Shown here one piece after another: positions 8,112 to 17,515 of a DNA stretch of 64,000 nt; positions within the stretch are counted from its first letter, which is position 1; every line of letters begins with the position of its first letter. A program made the translations under genes and the position numbers. The stretch covers positions 310,001 through 374,000 of the forward strand of contig NZ_BBXF01000002.1 of NCBI RefSeq assembly GCF_001570585.1, read 5' to 3'. The stretch is from Herbidospora daliensis. Lineage in GTDB: Bacteria > Actinomycetota > Actinomycetes > Streptosporangiales > Streptosporangiaceae. A model generated the notes under the pieces. That model ran no database searches and was not told the origin of the DNA. It saw only the letters and a program-made list of their open reading frames with translations.

Positions 8112-9746
8112 ATGCCGCCTTTCGGCCTTGGTGATACTCCGTGCCTCCTGGCGCGACGCCTCGACAGTAATGACGCGGAGCTCCTGTCCCTCCTGGAACT
8201 TCTCCTGAACGCCCATGAGATCGACCGCCTGGTGGTCGACGTGCCTACTCAGTGGCCGGCGCTGTTGCGCCAACTGCTGCTCCCTGTGGTCATGGATGCC
8301 CTTGGCCGTCCAGCGGACCGCGCACAGTGGGCCAAGCGGTTCGAGGCTGGCCGCTTCTCTGACACGGAACGCGAGTTGCTCCGCTCCTATCTGGAAGAAC
8401 ACCGAGAGCGTTTCGACCTGTTCAGTGAGCAGGCCCCGTTCGCGCAAGCAGCCGGCCTCCGGACGACAAAAAACGAAACCAAGGGGGCGGCGCTGCTGGT
8501 CGCCACCGCCGCGTTCGGCAACAACGTTCCCCTGTTCGACAACCGGACCGAGGCCAATCCACTGGCGATGACTCCCGATCAGGGGCTGCGCTGGCTGCTG
8601 CACGCACACTGCTGGGACACCGCCGCCATCAAGACCGGTGCCGTCGGAGACCCTGCGGTAAAAGCGGGCAAAACCACCGGAAACCCCACAGGGCCGCTCG
8701 GCTCACTGGGTGTGGTCGTCCCCAGGGGTCAGACCTTGTACGAGACGATCATGCTCAACTTGCCCATCGGTGTGCAGCCGGGCGACGACCGGCCCCGATG
8801 GCGGCGACCCCAGCCCGATGGGTCCAGCTGGAATACCAGGCACGCGAGCGGACTGCTCGACCTGTGGACCTGGCAGTCCCGGCGGATCCGATTGATCCCT
8901 GAGGAAACCCCTGCAGGCATACGAGTGTCGCAGGTCGTGCTGTGCGCCGGCGACCGCCTGCTGGAGATCCCTGAGTGGGAGCCCCACACCACCTGGGCGT
9001 TCCAGAAGGTCCCCAAAAGCCGTACAGGAACGATCCGTAGGCCGCGACGTCACGTGCAGGGCAAGGCCCTCTGGCGTGGTCTGGACGCGCTGCTGACCTC
9101 CGAACCGCAGAGCCGTGACGGCGCCGTGGAGACCTCGGTGCTGCTGATGCAGCTGGCCGGCCTGCAAGCCGAGGACCACCTCGACTATGACTATCCGCTG
9201 CAACTGGATGCCGTCGGCATCGCCTACGGCAATCAGTCGGCGGTGATCGAGGACGTGATGTCGGACTCGATCCCACTGCCGGTGGCCGCCCTTCGCGCCG
9301 ACGAAGACCTGTACACAGCCCTGTTGGAGATGACCGAGCAGGCCGAGCAGCTTGCTCGGGCGGTGAACAACCTGTCCGCCGACCTGCGGCGTGCCATGGG
9401 AGCCGAGCCCATCCCCTGGGACAAGGGGCAGCGTCCGGGCGAATTCGTGTTGCACGCCCTCGATCCGCTGGTACGTCGGCTGCTGACCGGCATGCGGAAG
9501 GCCACCAGGGATCCCGATCTGATCGAGCAGGGCCGCACCGCGTGGGAGCAGCTCGCCAAAAAACACACACAGGAAGTCGCGGACACCGTCATGGACGGCG
9601 CCACTCCAGGCGCCTTCATCGGCCGCACGGTCAAGAAGGAAAACCGGGAGCTGACATTTCGCTCTTCGACCGCCCAAAAGAACTTCATCATCCAGCTCGG
9701 CAAGATCCTTCCTCGCGCGGCACAGGAACGCCGCAAGTCCGCGTAA
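8112..9746 (+). CDS. casA: Cascade large subunit Cas8e (Cse1/CasA)
   Basis: A 544-residue large subunit of the type I-E Cascade complex, which recognises the PAM, opens the target duplex and recruits Cas3. Identification rests on position (first gene after cas3, followed by cse2-cas7e-cas5e-cas6e), length close to the family's usual 500-560, and a family-like layout with an N-terminal globular domain and a helical C-terminal bundle. ATG 8112 is preferred because GGAG at 8099-8102 lies 9 nt upstream; a TTG at 8097 is in frame but overlaps that site. It is followed by cse2 after 24 nt, so the two are presumably in one transcript. Confidence 0.93.
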   Translation: MPPFGLGDTPCLLARRLDSNDAELLSLLELLLNAHEIDRLVVDVPTQWPALLRQLLLPVVMDALGRPADRAQWAKRFEAGRFSDTERELLRSYLEEHRERFDLFSEQAPFAQAAGLRTTKNETKGAALLVATAAFGNNVPLFDNRTEANPLAMTPDQGLRWLLHAHCWDTAAIKTGAVGDPAVKAGKTTGNPTGPLGSLGVVVPRGQTLYETIMLNLPIGVQPGDDRPRWRRPQPDGSSWNTRHASGLLDLWTWQSRRIRLIPEETPAGIRVSQVVLCAGDRLLEIPEWEPHTTWAFQKVPKSRTGTIRRPRRHVQGKALWRGLDALLTSEPQSRDGAVETSVLLMQLAGLQAEDHLDYDYPLQLDAVGIAYGNQSAVIEDVMSDSIPLPVAALRADEDLYTALLEMTEQAEQLARAVNNLSADLRRAMGAEPIPWDKGQRPGEFVLHALDPLVRRLLTGMRKATRDPDLIEQGRTAWEQLAKKHTQEVADTVMDGATPGAFIGRTVKKENRELTFRSSTAQKNFIIQLGKILPRAAQERRKSA

Positions 9747-9770
9747 CCCGAACCACGAAAGGTGAGGACC

Positions 9771-10376
9771 ATGCCCCCCGCCCGTGAACGCCCCCGGTAC
9801 TGGAAGCGCTACATCGCGGAAGACGGCACTTGGCGTGACGACAGCCGCCGCCCGCCCGGCGAGGATCTGGCCGCATTACGCGCGGGGCTCGGCCATGAGG
9901 CCGGCACGATCCCCGCCATGTGGCCGTTCTACCGCTCTGCGGTTGACGACCGGCTGGCGCGCGCCAGCAAGGTTTCCCCCGAACAGCACGCGGAACACGC
10001 TGCACTGGCGCTGTACGGACTGCACCAGCAGACCATACGAGTGCCGATGCACCGGCCCGGTATTCGCTTGGGGCAGGCGCTACGTCAGCTGCACGCCAAG
10101 GACGACGGCAAGGGTTTCTCCCCTGAAGCCGTGGACCGCCGAGTCAAGATCGCCGCCAGCGCGACGCGAGTACCGGCTCTGCTGATTCACCTACGTGGGC
10201 TGGTGTCGCAGTTGCGGACAGTCTCGCAGCCGCTGGACTACGACCTGTTGGAGCAGGACATTCTTGCCTGGCACAACTCGGAGAGCCGCAGGAGGGCACG
10301 CCGCAGGTGGGGACTGGACTATTTCGAATGGTCCCAAACCCGCGATGCCCTGCCAGGTGATGCGGCGGCACGCTGA
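9771..10376 (+). CDS. casB: Cascade small subunit Cse2 (CasB)
   Basis: A 201-residue, strongly basic helical protein, the small subunit present in two copies in type I-E Cascade that stabilises crRNA and the displaced strand. There are no catalytic motifs, as expected. The Arg-rich C-terminal part (SRRRARRRW) suits nucleic-acid contact. The start is ATG 9771 with AGGTGAGG just upstream; an in-frame GTG at 9762 lies inside that ribosome site. It sits between cas8e and cas7e, the invariant I-E order. A 44-nt gap separates it from cas7e. Confidence 0.93.
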   Translation: MPPARERPRYWKRYIAEDGTWRDDSRRPPGEDLAALRAGLGHEAGTIPAMWPFYRSAVDDRLARASKVSPEQHAEHAALALYGLHQQTIRVPMHRPGIRLGQALRQLHAKDDGKGFSPEAVDRRVKIAASATRVPALLIHLRGLVSQLRTVSQPLDYDLLEQDILAWHNSESRRRARRRWGLDYFEWSQTRDALPGDAAAR

Positions 10377-10420
10377 CCGCCCACAGCACGATCCCCACCC
10401 ATCTACGCCTGGAGACATCC

Positions 10421-11566
10421 ATGGACAAGCGCCTCTTCATCGACGTACACATCGTGCAGACCGTGCCACCGGCCAACCTCAACCGTGACGATCAGGGAAA
10501 CCCGAAGGAGGCCTACTTCGGCGGCACCCGCCGTGCCCGTGTCTCCTCCCAGGCGTGGAAGCGCGCCACCCGTACCGCGTTCGCCCAGAACGCCCCCGAG
10601 CAGGACCACGCGACCCGCACCAAGCGGATCGTCGCCGAACTGGCCAAGCGCCTGGCCCTCGACACCGTGCTCACGGCCGAGCAGGCGCCTCGGATCGCGG
10701 CCAAGCTCCTGGAGCCGCTTGGAATCAAGGAGGGCAAGAAAGCCGGCGACACCGCCTACCTGTTGTTCTTCGGGTACCGGCAGCTGGACGCCATCGTGGA
10801 CCTGGTGACCGAGCAGGCCGCCGACCTCGCCGCGATGAGTGACGACGACCTGGCCGCAGCCGTCAAGACTCTGCCGGTGGCCGAGAAGCTGCAGACCGGC
10901 CATCCCATGGAGGTGGCGCTGTTCGGCCGGATGGTCGCCGACATCCCGGCGCTCAACGTCGACGCCGCCGTACAGGTCGCCCATGCGCTGTCCACTCACC
11001 CGGTGGAGCTGGAGTTCGACTACTACACGGCCGTCGACGACGAGAACCTGAAGGAGGAGACCGGTGCCGGGATGATCGGCACGATCGCCTTCAACTCGGC
11101 CACGCTGTACCGGTACGCGACCATCGGCCTGCACCAGCTCACGGCCAATCTCGGTGAGACCGAAGCGGCGCTCGATGCAGTCGACGCGTTCGTGAAGTAC
11201 TTCGCCCGCTCCATTCCCTCTGGGCACCAGAACTCTTTCGCTCATCGCACGCTGCCCAGCCTGGTCGCCGTCGTGGTCCGCGACGACCAGCCGGTCAACT
11301 TGGTCTCCGCCTTCGAACGGCCTGTCCTGACCAAGAACGAAACCGACAGCATCGCCGCGCTATCGGCGATCCGGCTGGCTGGCGAGTACCAGCTGGCGAC
11401 CCGACAGTGGGGCGACGTCCCCCTACACGCCGCCGCCTGCCACACCTACGGCGAGGACACGACGGCGAATCGCCTGGTAGAAGCCTTCGGCGCCGTGCAG
11501 ACCTTCCCTCAGCTGACCTCCGGACTGCGTGCCCGACTGGTCGAGATCATCAAGCAGGCCGGATGA
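10421..11566 (+). CDS. cas7e: Cascade backbone subunit Cas7e (Cse4/CasC)
   Basis: A 381-residue RAMP-type backbone protein; six copies coat the crRNA spacer in type I-E Cascade. The N-terminus (IDVHIVQTVPPANLNRDD, then GGTRRARVSSQAWKR) is the characteristic Cas7e signature that contacts crRNA. The C-terminal part is Ala-rich, as usual. It starts 44 nt after cse2, and its TGA overlaps the ATG of cas5e by 4 nt (ATGA), showing tight translational coupling of the Cascade genes. Confidence 0.97.
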   Translation: MDKRLFIDVHIVQTVPPANLNRDDQGNPKEAYFGGTRRARVSSQAWKRATRTAFAQNAPEQDHATRTKRIVAELAKRLALDTVLTAEQAPRIAAKLLEPLGIKEGKKAGDTAYLLFFGYRQLDAIVDLVTEQAADLAAMSDDDLAAAVKTLPVAEKLQTGHPMEVALFGRMVADIPALNVDAAVQVAHALSTHPVELEFDYYTAVDDENLKEETGAGMIGTIAFNSATLYRYATIGLHQLTANLGETEAALDAVDAFVKYFARSIPSGHQNSFAHRTLPSLVAVVVRDDQPVNLVSAFERPVLTKNETDSIAALSAIRLAGEYQLATRQWGDVPLHAAACHTYGEDTTANRLVEAFGAVQTFPQLTSGLRARLVEIIKQAG

Positions 11567-12342
11567 GCGGCGCCGAGGCCACTCTCGTCCTGCGGCTGGG
11601 CGGCCCGCTGCAGTCGTGGGGCGACCGCAGCATGTTCAACCGACGCGACACCCGGCCCGAACCCACGAAGTCCGGTGTCCTCGGCCTGCTCGCCGCCGCG
11701 GCCGGGCGCTCCCGTGAAGAACCGCCCGGAGATCTGCTCGGCCTACGGCTGGGGGTGCGTGTCGACCAGCCGGGAAGCCTGCTGCGCGACTATCACACGG
11801 CCAGCGACCACCGCGGTCGTCCGTTGCCGCAGGCCGGAGTATCCGCTAAGGGGCTACAGCGGCCGACCTCCCCGGTGAAGATGACGCACGTCAGCCAGCG
11901 GTTCTACCTGCAGGACGCCGTCTTCCTGGCCGCGTTGCAGGGGCCCGCCGACTTCATCGCCACCCTCGCGCACGCGGTGAGCCACCCGGCCTTCCCGCTC
12001 GCCCTCGGGCGGCGTTCATGCGTACCGAGCCAGCCTCTGCTTCTGGGCATCCGCGAGACGGACCTGGAGGAAGTGTTGCGGACCGAGCCATGGCAGGCCA
12101 CGGCCACGGCGCGTGACCGCATCGAACGACGCTCACGCTCGGCCACGGTCGACCTGTCCGTGACCTTGGACGACCCGGCCGGAGAAGACGCTTTCAACGA
12201 CGTCCCGCTTTCCTTCGCCGTTCGCGATCGGCAATTCGCCGACCGACGCGTCCGCCACGACTGGGTGAGCGTCCCTACCGGCTTCGCCGATCCCGATGAG
12301 TCCGCCAACCATCACGACCCCTTCGCCCTGCTGGGCTGGTGA
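11563..12342 (+). CDS. cas5e: Cascade subunit Cas5e (CasD)
   Basis: A 259-residue RAMP protein that caps the 5' handle of crRNA in Cascade. The typical N-terminus (LVLRLGGPLQSWGDRSMFNRRDT, abbreviated here by its GGPLQSWG core) and the following TKSGVLGLLAAA are diagnostic for Cas5e. The ATG at 11563 overlaps the cas7e stop. An open frame upstream to 11407 is only the shadow inside cas7e. The cas6e ATG follows after a gap of 3 nt. Confidence 0.96.
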   Translation: MSGAEATLVLRLGGPLQSWGDRSMFNRRDTRPEPTKSGVLGLLAAAAGRSREEPPGDLLGLRLGVRVDQPGSLLRDYHTASDHRGRPLPQAGVSAKGLQRPTSPVKMTHVSQRFYLQDAVFLAALQGPADFIATLAHAVSHPAFPLALGRRSCVPSQPLLLGIRETDLEEVLRTEPWQATATARDRIERRSRSATVDLSVTLDDPAGEDAFNDVPLSFAVRDRQFADRRVRHDWVSVPTGFADPDESANHHDPFALLGW

Positions 12343-12345
12343 CCG

Positions 12346-13143
12346 ATGACCTATCTGTCCCGTATCAGGATCAACCCGCTGCGAGAGAACAGCCGACGCC
12401 TGCTGCGCAACCCGCATGCCATGCACGGCGCGGTCATGTACGGCGTACCGGACCGCCCGCTGGAGGAACGCATCCTGTGGCGGTTGGACTCCGACAACCC
12501 GCATCGGCCGGTGCTGTTCGTGCTCACCGAGACCAAACCGGACTGGACCCACATCGTGGAGCAGGCCGGCTGGCCCGGAGCCGACGGCGACCACGCCATG
12601 GTGCGCGACTACACGCCGCTGCTGGCCCGGATCGCCGTCGGCAGAGAGTTCGCGTTCCGGCTGACCGCCAGCCCGGTCCAGAACACCAAGAACCCCGTCA
12701 AGCCGACACCCGAACAGCGCAGGCGCATGGAGGCCGGCCTCAACCGGTCGTTCCGCATAGGGCACCGCACCTCGGCCCAGCAGCTCGACTGGTTCCTGGA
12801 CCGGACGCGCAAATGGGGGTTCGAGATCCCCGAAGTGGCCGCAGAGCCCGCCGGACCCGGACTTGAACCGCTCGACGATGGCGCCTCGATCCCCAGGGAC
12901 ATGCGAATCATCTCCCGAGGACGCCTATCGTTCCGCAAAGACGAGCAGCGCGACGCCAGTCAGGGCAAGACTCGCCCCAAAGAGGTGACCCTCACGGTCG
13001 CCACCTTCGAAGGGCGGCTGCGAGTCACCAACACCGACCTGCTGACCGAGCGCCTGCTGGGCGGCATCGGCCCGTCCAAAGCCTACGGATGCGGCCTGCT
13101 GACCCTCGCTCCTCTGCCCGGTGCCCGTTCGCTGGACGGGTGA
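12346..13143 (+). CDS. cas6e: CRISPR RNA endonuclease Cas6e (CasE)
   Basis: A 265-residue ferredoxin-fold endoribonuclease that cuts pre-crRNA at the base of each repeat hairpin and stays bound to the 3' handle. His27 in NPHAMHGAV is the likely catalytic histidine (His24 is also nearby), and the C-terminal glycine-rich loop GGIGPSKAYGCGLL is characteristic. One enzyme must process both arrays, whose repeats share the 6-bp stem but differ at three positions. It starts 3 nt after cas5e, and its TGA overlaps the cas1e ATG by one base. Confidence 0.96.
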   Translation: MTYLSRIRINPLRENSRRLLRNPHAMHGAVMYGVPDRPLEERILWRLDSDNPHRPVLFVLTETKPDWTHIVEQAGWPGADGDHAMVRDYTPLLARIAVGREFAFRLTASPVQNTKNPVKPTPEQRRRMEAGLNRSFRIGHRTSAQQLDWFLDRTRKWGFEIPEVAAEPAGPGLEPLDDGASIPRDMRIISRGRLSFRKDEQRDASQGKTRPKEVTLTVATFEGRLRVTNTDLLTERLLGGIGPSKAYGCGLLTLAPLPGARSLDG

Positions 13144-14216
13144 TGGCCGACATCTGGTGGAAGGCACACCCGCACGACCTGCACCGCATCGCCGACCGAG
13201 TCTCCAGCGTGTACGTCGAGCGATGCCACATCGACCGCGACGAGAACGCGGTTGTGATCATCAACAAGCGCGACACCGTCCGGGTACCCGCCGCGATGGT
13301 CGCCGTCATGCTGATCGGCCCCGGCACCCGCATCACACACGGCGCGATTCGCCTCCTGGCCGACTCCGGCACCGCAGTGTGCTGGGTAGGCGAACAGGGC
13401 GTACGCATGTACGCCGCAGGCCTGGGCCCCAGTAGGGGCTCGGGTCTGCTGTACCGGCAAGCCTGGCTGGTCACCCGTACCAAGGAACGACTGGGTGTGG
13501 CCCGCGCCATGTACAGCATGCGCTTCCCTGGCGAGGACGTCTCTGCGATGACCATGCAGCAGTTGCGCGGGCGGGAAGGGGCGCGGGTTCGTAAGCTCTA
13601 CCAAGCCCATTCCCGTCGCACCGGTGTGCAGTGGAGCGGGCGCGAGTACCGACCAGGCGATGCGTTCGCTGCCGGCGATGACCTCAACCGGCTGCTGTCC
13701 GCCTCCAACGCGGCCTTGTACGGCATCTGCCATGCGGTCATCGTCGGCCTGGGTGCCAGCCCTGGCCTGGGCTTCGTGCATACGGGCAACGCGACTTCGT
13801 TCGTCATGGACATCGCCGACCTATACAAGGCCGAATACACGATCCCTTTGGCGTTCGACCTGGCCGCCCGTGGCCTCACCGAGGAACGCGACGCCAGGCT
13901 CGGGCTACGCGACCGGATCGCCGAAGACAAGCTGCTCGGCCGGATCGTCCGGGACATCAAGGCGCTGCTCTCTCCTGACGGGTCGGAGATCCCAGAGATC
14001 GACGTCAACGAACTATGGGACGAGAAACTGGGAGCCGTCCCCGGAGGGGTCAACTGGGCTAACGGATCAGGAAGCGTGCGTGGAAGCGGCCTTGTCGAGG
14101 CGGAGATGGGCGATGAGCACATCGCGATCATCGGCCCTGAACTGGAAGGACAAGCAGCGGAGCAGATCCATGATCCATTCGACGATGCCACCCTTGGCGA
14201 GGGGAGTGGTCTATGA
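13143..14216 (+). CDS. cas1: CRISPR integrase Cas1 (type I-E)
   Basis: A 357-residue Cas1, the catalytic subunit of the Cas1-Cas2 spacer integrase. The metal-binding residues are visible: Glu145 in RGREGARVRKLY, His213 in GFVHTG, and Asp223/Asp226 in MDIADLYK. ATG 13143 overlaps the cas6e TGA; a longer frame opening at 13089 lies inside cas6e and is discarded. The C-terminus beyond about residue 300 is a Gly/Asp-rich tail, somewhat longer than in E. coli Cas1 (about 305 residues). It overlaps cas2e by 4 nt. The uniform leader-proximal repeats in both arrays suggest adaptation has been active. Confidence 0.97.
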   Translation: MADIWWKAHPHDLHRIADRVSSVYVERCHIDRDENAVVIINKRDTVRVPAAMVAVMLIGPGTRITHGAIRLLADSGTAVCWVGEQGVRMYAAGLGPSRGSGLLYRQAWLVTRTKERLGVARAMYSMRFPGEDVSAMTMQQLRGREGARVRKLYQAHSRRTGVQWSGREYRPGDAFAAGDDLNRLLSASNAALYGICHAVIVGLGASPGLGFVHTGNATSFVMDIADLYKAEYTIPLAFDLAARGLTEERDARLGLRDRIAEDKLLGRIVRDIKALLSPDGSEIPEIDVNELWDEKLGAVPGGVNWANGSGSVRGSGLVEAEMGDEHIAIIGPELEGQAAEQIHDPFDDATLGEGSGL

Positions 14217-14491
14217 CCGTCGTGGTCCTCATCGCAGCACCCGAAGGCCTGCGCGGACACCTCACCCGGTGGATGGTGGAAGTCAATGCGGGCGTGTTCG
14301 TCGGCAATCCCAGTAAGCGTGTCCGGGACCGTATCTGGAACCTGCTGGCTGAGCGGATCGGGGATGGGCAAGCCGTCCTCGTGGAGCCCGCAGCTAACGA
14401 GCAGGGGTGGGCCGTGCGGACTGCGGGGAGGGATCGTTGGTACCCGGTCGACTTTGACGGACTGATTCTTTCTGCACGTCTTCGTCGATAA
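14213..14491 (+). CDS. cas2: CRISPR adaptation protein Cas2 (type I-E)
   Basis: A 92-residue Cas2e, the structural partner that bridges two Cas1 dimers during spacer capture. The opening TVVVLIAAPEGLRGHLTRWM is typical of the Cas2e (CasBsu-type) family, followed by VFVGNPSKRVRDRIW. Its ATG overlaps the cas1 TGA. The stop at 14489-14491 is only 18 nt before the first repeat of array 2, so the end of this gene probably doubles as array 2 leader sequence. Confidence 0.96.
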   Translation: MTVVVLIAAPEGLRGHLTRWMVEVNAGVFVGNPSKRVRDRIWNLLAERIGDGQAVLVEPAANEQGWAVRTAGRDRWYPVDFDGLILSARLRR

Positions 14492-14509
14492 ACGACCTGG
14501 TCAGCAAGT
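14492..14509 (+). promoter_or_regulatory. Minimal array 2 leader junction
   Basis: Only 18 nt lie between the cas2e stop and the first array 2 repeat. The last bases, AGCAAGT followed by the repeat start GTCG, match the end of the array 1 leader (AGCAAGTGTCG on its transcribed strand). The match across two otherwise different leaders suggests that the integrase recognises this short motif. No separate promoter is visible, so array 2 may be read through from the cas operon or from a promoter inside cas2e. Confidence 0.6.
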
Positions 14510-17416
14510 GTCGGCCCCGCGCCTGCGGGGATGGTCCGGAGCAGATCACCGGGTTCGAGGGTGCGGTCAAGTCGGCCCCGCGCCTGCGGGGATGGTCCTA
14601 GGCCAACAGATATGGTGGCCTCATCGTGAGTGTCGGCCCCGCGCCTGCGGGGATGGTCCCGACGGTGCAGCTCCAGCAGCTCGTCCGGGCCGGTCGGCCC
14701 CGCGCCTGCGGGGATGGTCCCCGACGTCACCGAGGAACTCTCTGCCCGTATGCGTCGGCCCCGCGCCTGCGGGGATGGTCCCGATAGTGAGCCTTACGCC
14801 TAAGGTTGGGATGCGTCGGCCCCGCGCCTGCGGGGATGGTCCGCACGACGGCCCCGTCTGAGCGATCGAAGCGCCGTCGGCCCCGCGCCTGCGGGGATGG
14901 TCCCCAGTACGCCGCCAGGGAAGCCCTCAAGGTCGCGTCGGCCCCGCGCCTGCGGGGATGGTCCCGCCGAACTCAAGGACGCGGTCGAGGAGTGGAAGTC
15001 GGCCCCGCGCCTGCGGGGATGGTCCCTGGAGGTCTGCGAGGTCTACGGCATCCCCCACGTCGGCCCCGCGCCTGCGGGGATGGTCCCTGCTGCCGGGGGA
15101 CGCTCTCGTTCTCCAGCCCGTCGGCCCCGCGCCTGCGGGGATGGTCCCCCTATCCAGCCTTTCCAGGACCTCCGTCCTGGGTCGGCCCCGCGCCTGCGGG
15201 GATGGTCCTGTCGTTCACTCCTCGGGGATAGCCTCCGCTGCGTCGGCCCCGCGCCTGCGGGGATGGTCCGGTGCAGCCGATGGAGTCGAGGGCGTTGGCT
15301 ACGTCGGCCCCGCGCCTGCGGGGATGGTCCGGCAGCCCAGATGGCGGGAGATCCGGTCCAGGTGTCGGCCCCGCGCCTGCGGGGATGGTCCCTAGTTGGT
15401 GAGCCGCGCGACCCCGTCGGAATTGTCGGCCCCGCGCCTGCAGGGATGGTCCCTGCGCGCCCGGGATGCTCAAGCGGGTGGTGAGGTCGGCCCCGCGCCT
15501 GCGGGGATGGTCCCAGGATGACCACGGCCAGGCAGTAGAGGCGTGGGTCGGCCCCGCGCCTGCGGGGATGGTCCCAGGTAGGGCGTGACGTCCTCCCAGA
15601 TGGCAGGGTCGGCCCCGCGCCTGCGGGGATGGTCCCACGATCGCGCCCGGCCGGCAGTGCTTGCGGATGTCGGCCCCGCGCCTGCGGGGATGGTCCGGCC
15701 GGTGGCACCGTCGAGCAGTGGCGAGACGCGTCGGCCCCGCGCCTGCGGGGATGGTCCCCGGTCTGGTCCGATGCCGCCCCACTGGTACGGGTCGGCCCCG
15801 CCCCTGCGGGGATGGTCCCCTACGACATGCGCAGCATCAGGCAGACGGGATGTCGGCCCCGCGCCTGCGGGGATGGTCCTCTCGCCAAAGCGGGCCGTTT
15901 CGACCCGTCCACGTCGGCCCCGCGCCTGCGGGGATGGTCCGAGTTCCGGCTCGGTCGCGGTCGCGGTCATCGCGTCGGCCCCGCGCCTGCGGGGAGGGTC
16001 CGGCACGGTGCCGGTGACGTCGATGCCGAGGGCGGTCAGCGCGTCGGCCCCGCGCCTGCGGGGATGGTCCGAGCCGCGAGCTCGTGCCGCACGAAGAGGG
16101 CACGTCGGCCCCGCGCCTGCGGGGATGGTCCTCTGGAGCACGACGTCGATCACCTCGACGTCCAGTCGGCCCCGCGTCTGCGGGGATGGTCCCAGGTGGC
16201 GGCCAAGCGGGCGTCGCTCCGTGGCGTCGGCCCCGCGCCTGCGGGGATGGTCCCGTGATGAGTCGGACGCTGGCATTCGCGGTGCCGTCGGCCCCGCGCC
16301 TGCGGGGATGGTCCGGCGGCGATTGACGGCTTGGTCGACGCTGGGCTGTCGGCCCCGCGCCTGCGGGGATGGTCCTGCATCGGATGCCCATTATCGGGGT
16401 TGGGCGTCGTCGGCCCCGCGCCTGCGGGGATGGTCCGGAGGTTTTGCCGCCGTAGTCCTTCCCCGAGTAGTCGACCCCGCGCCTGCGGGGATGGTCCGTT
16501 GTGCAGGGCGGCGGTCGCCCTGGGCGCCCCGTCGGCCCCGCGCCTGCGGGGATGGTCCGCTGGGCAAGGCCAAGGGCTCCGTCAACGCCACGTCGGCCCC
16601 GCGCCTGCGGGGATGGTCCTCCCTGCGGCGAATGCCGGAACGGTGAGGGCCGGTCGGCCCCGCGCCTGCGGGGATGGTCCGCGCTCGACGAGCTGGTCGC
16701 GCGAGAGCTTGTCGTCGGCCCCGCGCCTGTGGGGATGGTCCGATCATTCGTTACAGGCAGAAGCATGGTCTCAAGTCGGCCCCGCGCCTGCGGGGATGGT
16801 CCCTTGAGTGGCAGGTCGTGCGGGATGACGACCTCGTCGACCCCGCGCGCCTGCGGGGATGGTCCCGTCGTCATGCCGCCGGCCCAGCCCGCTTCCGCGT
16901 CGGCCCCGCGCCTGCGGGGATGGTCCTGTGGACTCGTTGCTGATCGCGTCTTCGTGGCAGTCGGCCCCGCGCCTGCGGGGATGGTCTCGGTCCGTACATT
17001 CTGCGTTAGTGACTACCCGCGTCGGCCCCGCGCCTGCGGGGATGGTCCCGCCGGGATGATGAACGCGCTGGTCCCCGCCATGCCGGCCCCGCGCCTGCGG
17101 GGATGGTCCCCTGCTCACCTCGCTCCACAACGCGGGCCTCATGTCGGCCCCGCGCCTGCGGGGAGGGTCCGTCTGGATGACGCTCGCCGAGCTGGCCAGG
17201 CACGTCGACCCCGCACCTGCGGGGATGGTCCGTTTCGCCCCCGAGGTCGCCGAGACCATCGTGTCGTCGACCCCGCGCCTGAGGGGATCGTCCCGCGGCC
17301 GGGACCACACTGGTCGACCTGACAACGCCGGCCCCCCGAGTGTGGGGATCGTCTCGACGGCGTCAGGGTCCAGACCTGCCCGGCGCAATCGGCCCCGCGC
17401 CTATGGAGATGGTCAT
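14510..17416 (+). CRISPR. CRISPR array 2, type I-E, 48 repeats / 47 spacers
   Basis: Forty-eight 28-nt repeats start at 14510 and recur every 61 nt with few exceptions. The repeat begins GTCGGCCCCGC, has loop bases GCCT, and ends GCGGGGATGGTCC, in the standard I-E orientation on the plus strand. It differs from the array 1 repeat at three positions, two in the loop and one in the 3' handle, consistently along each array. Exceptions: the spacer at 16002-16042 is 41 nt, and the repeat at 16836-16865 is 30 nt because CG is duplicated in the stem. Repeats are almost perfect up to about 16960 and then decay progressively (17082, 17204, 17266, 17327, 17388), marking the old leader-distal end. Confidence 0.98.
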
Positions 17417-17470
17417 CAGTCAGGGGCACGATATGTCCAGCCACGGAGCGTCGACTCTGCTCAGAACGTA

Positions 17471-17500
17471 GGCGAACGGTTCAAGTCCCCCCTCGGACAC
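17471..17500 (+). other. tRNA 3'-end-like fragment (possible attachment scar)
   Basis: GGTTCAAGTCC followed by a C-run and CTCGGACAC resembles the T-loop and 3' acceptor end of a tRNA, but the 5' T-stem bases (GAACG) do not pair with the 3' side and no complete tRNA fits: the best 5' acceptor partner would leave only about 64 nt. A strong terminator follows within 16 nt, as is usual behind tRNA genes. It may be the remnant of a tRNA attachment site next to the CRISPR region. This is a weak call. Confidence 0.25.
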
Positions 17501-17515
17501 AACTGTTACCCCATG

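Noticed and set aside
14128-17388. Open frames with repeated APRLRGWS or PSPQARGR peptides
   Set aside because: The same artefact in array 2.
17435-17500. A complete tRNA gene
   Set aside because: The T-loop looks right, but the T-stem does not pair, the acceptor match is partial (4 pairs) and the span of about 64 nt is too short. Kept only as a possible remnant.
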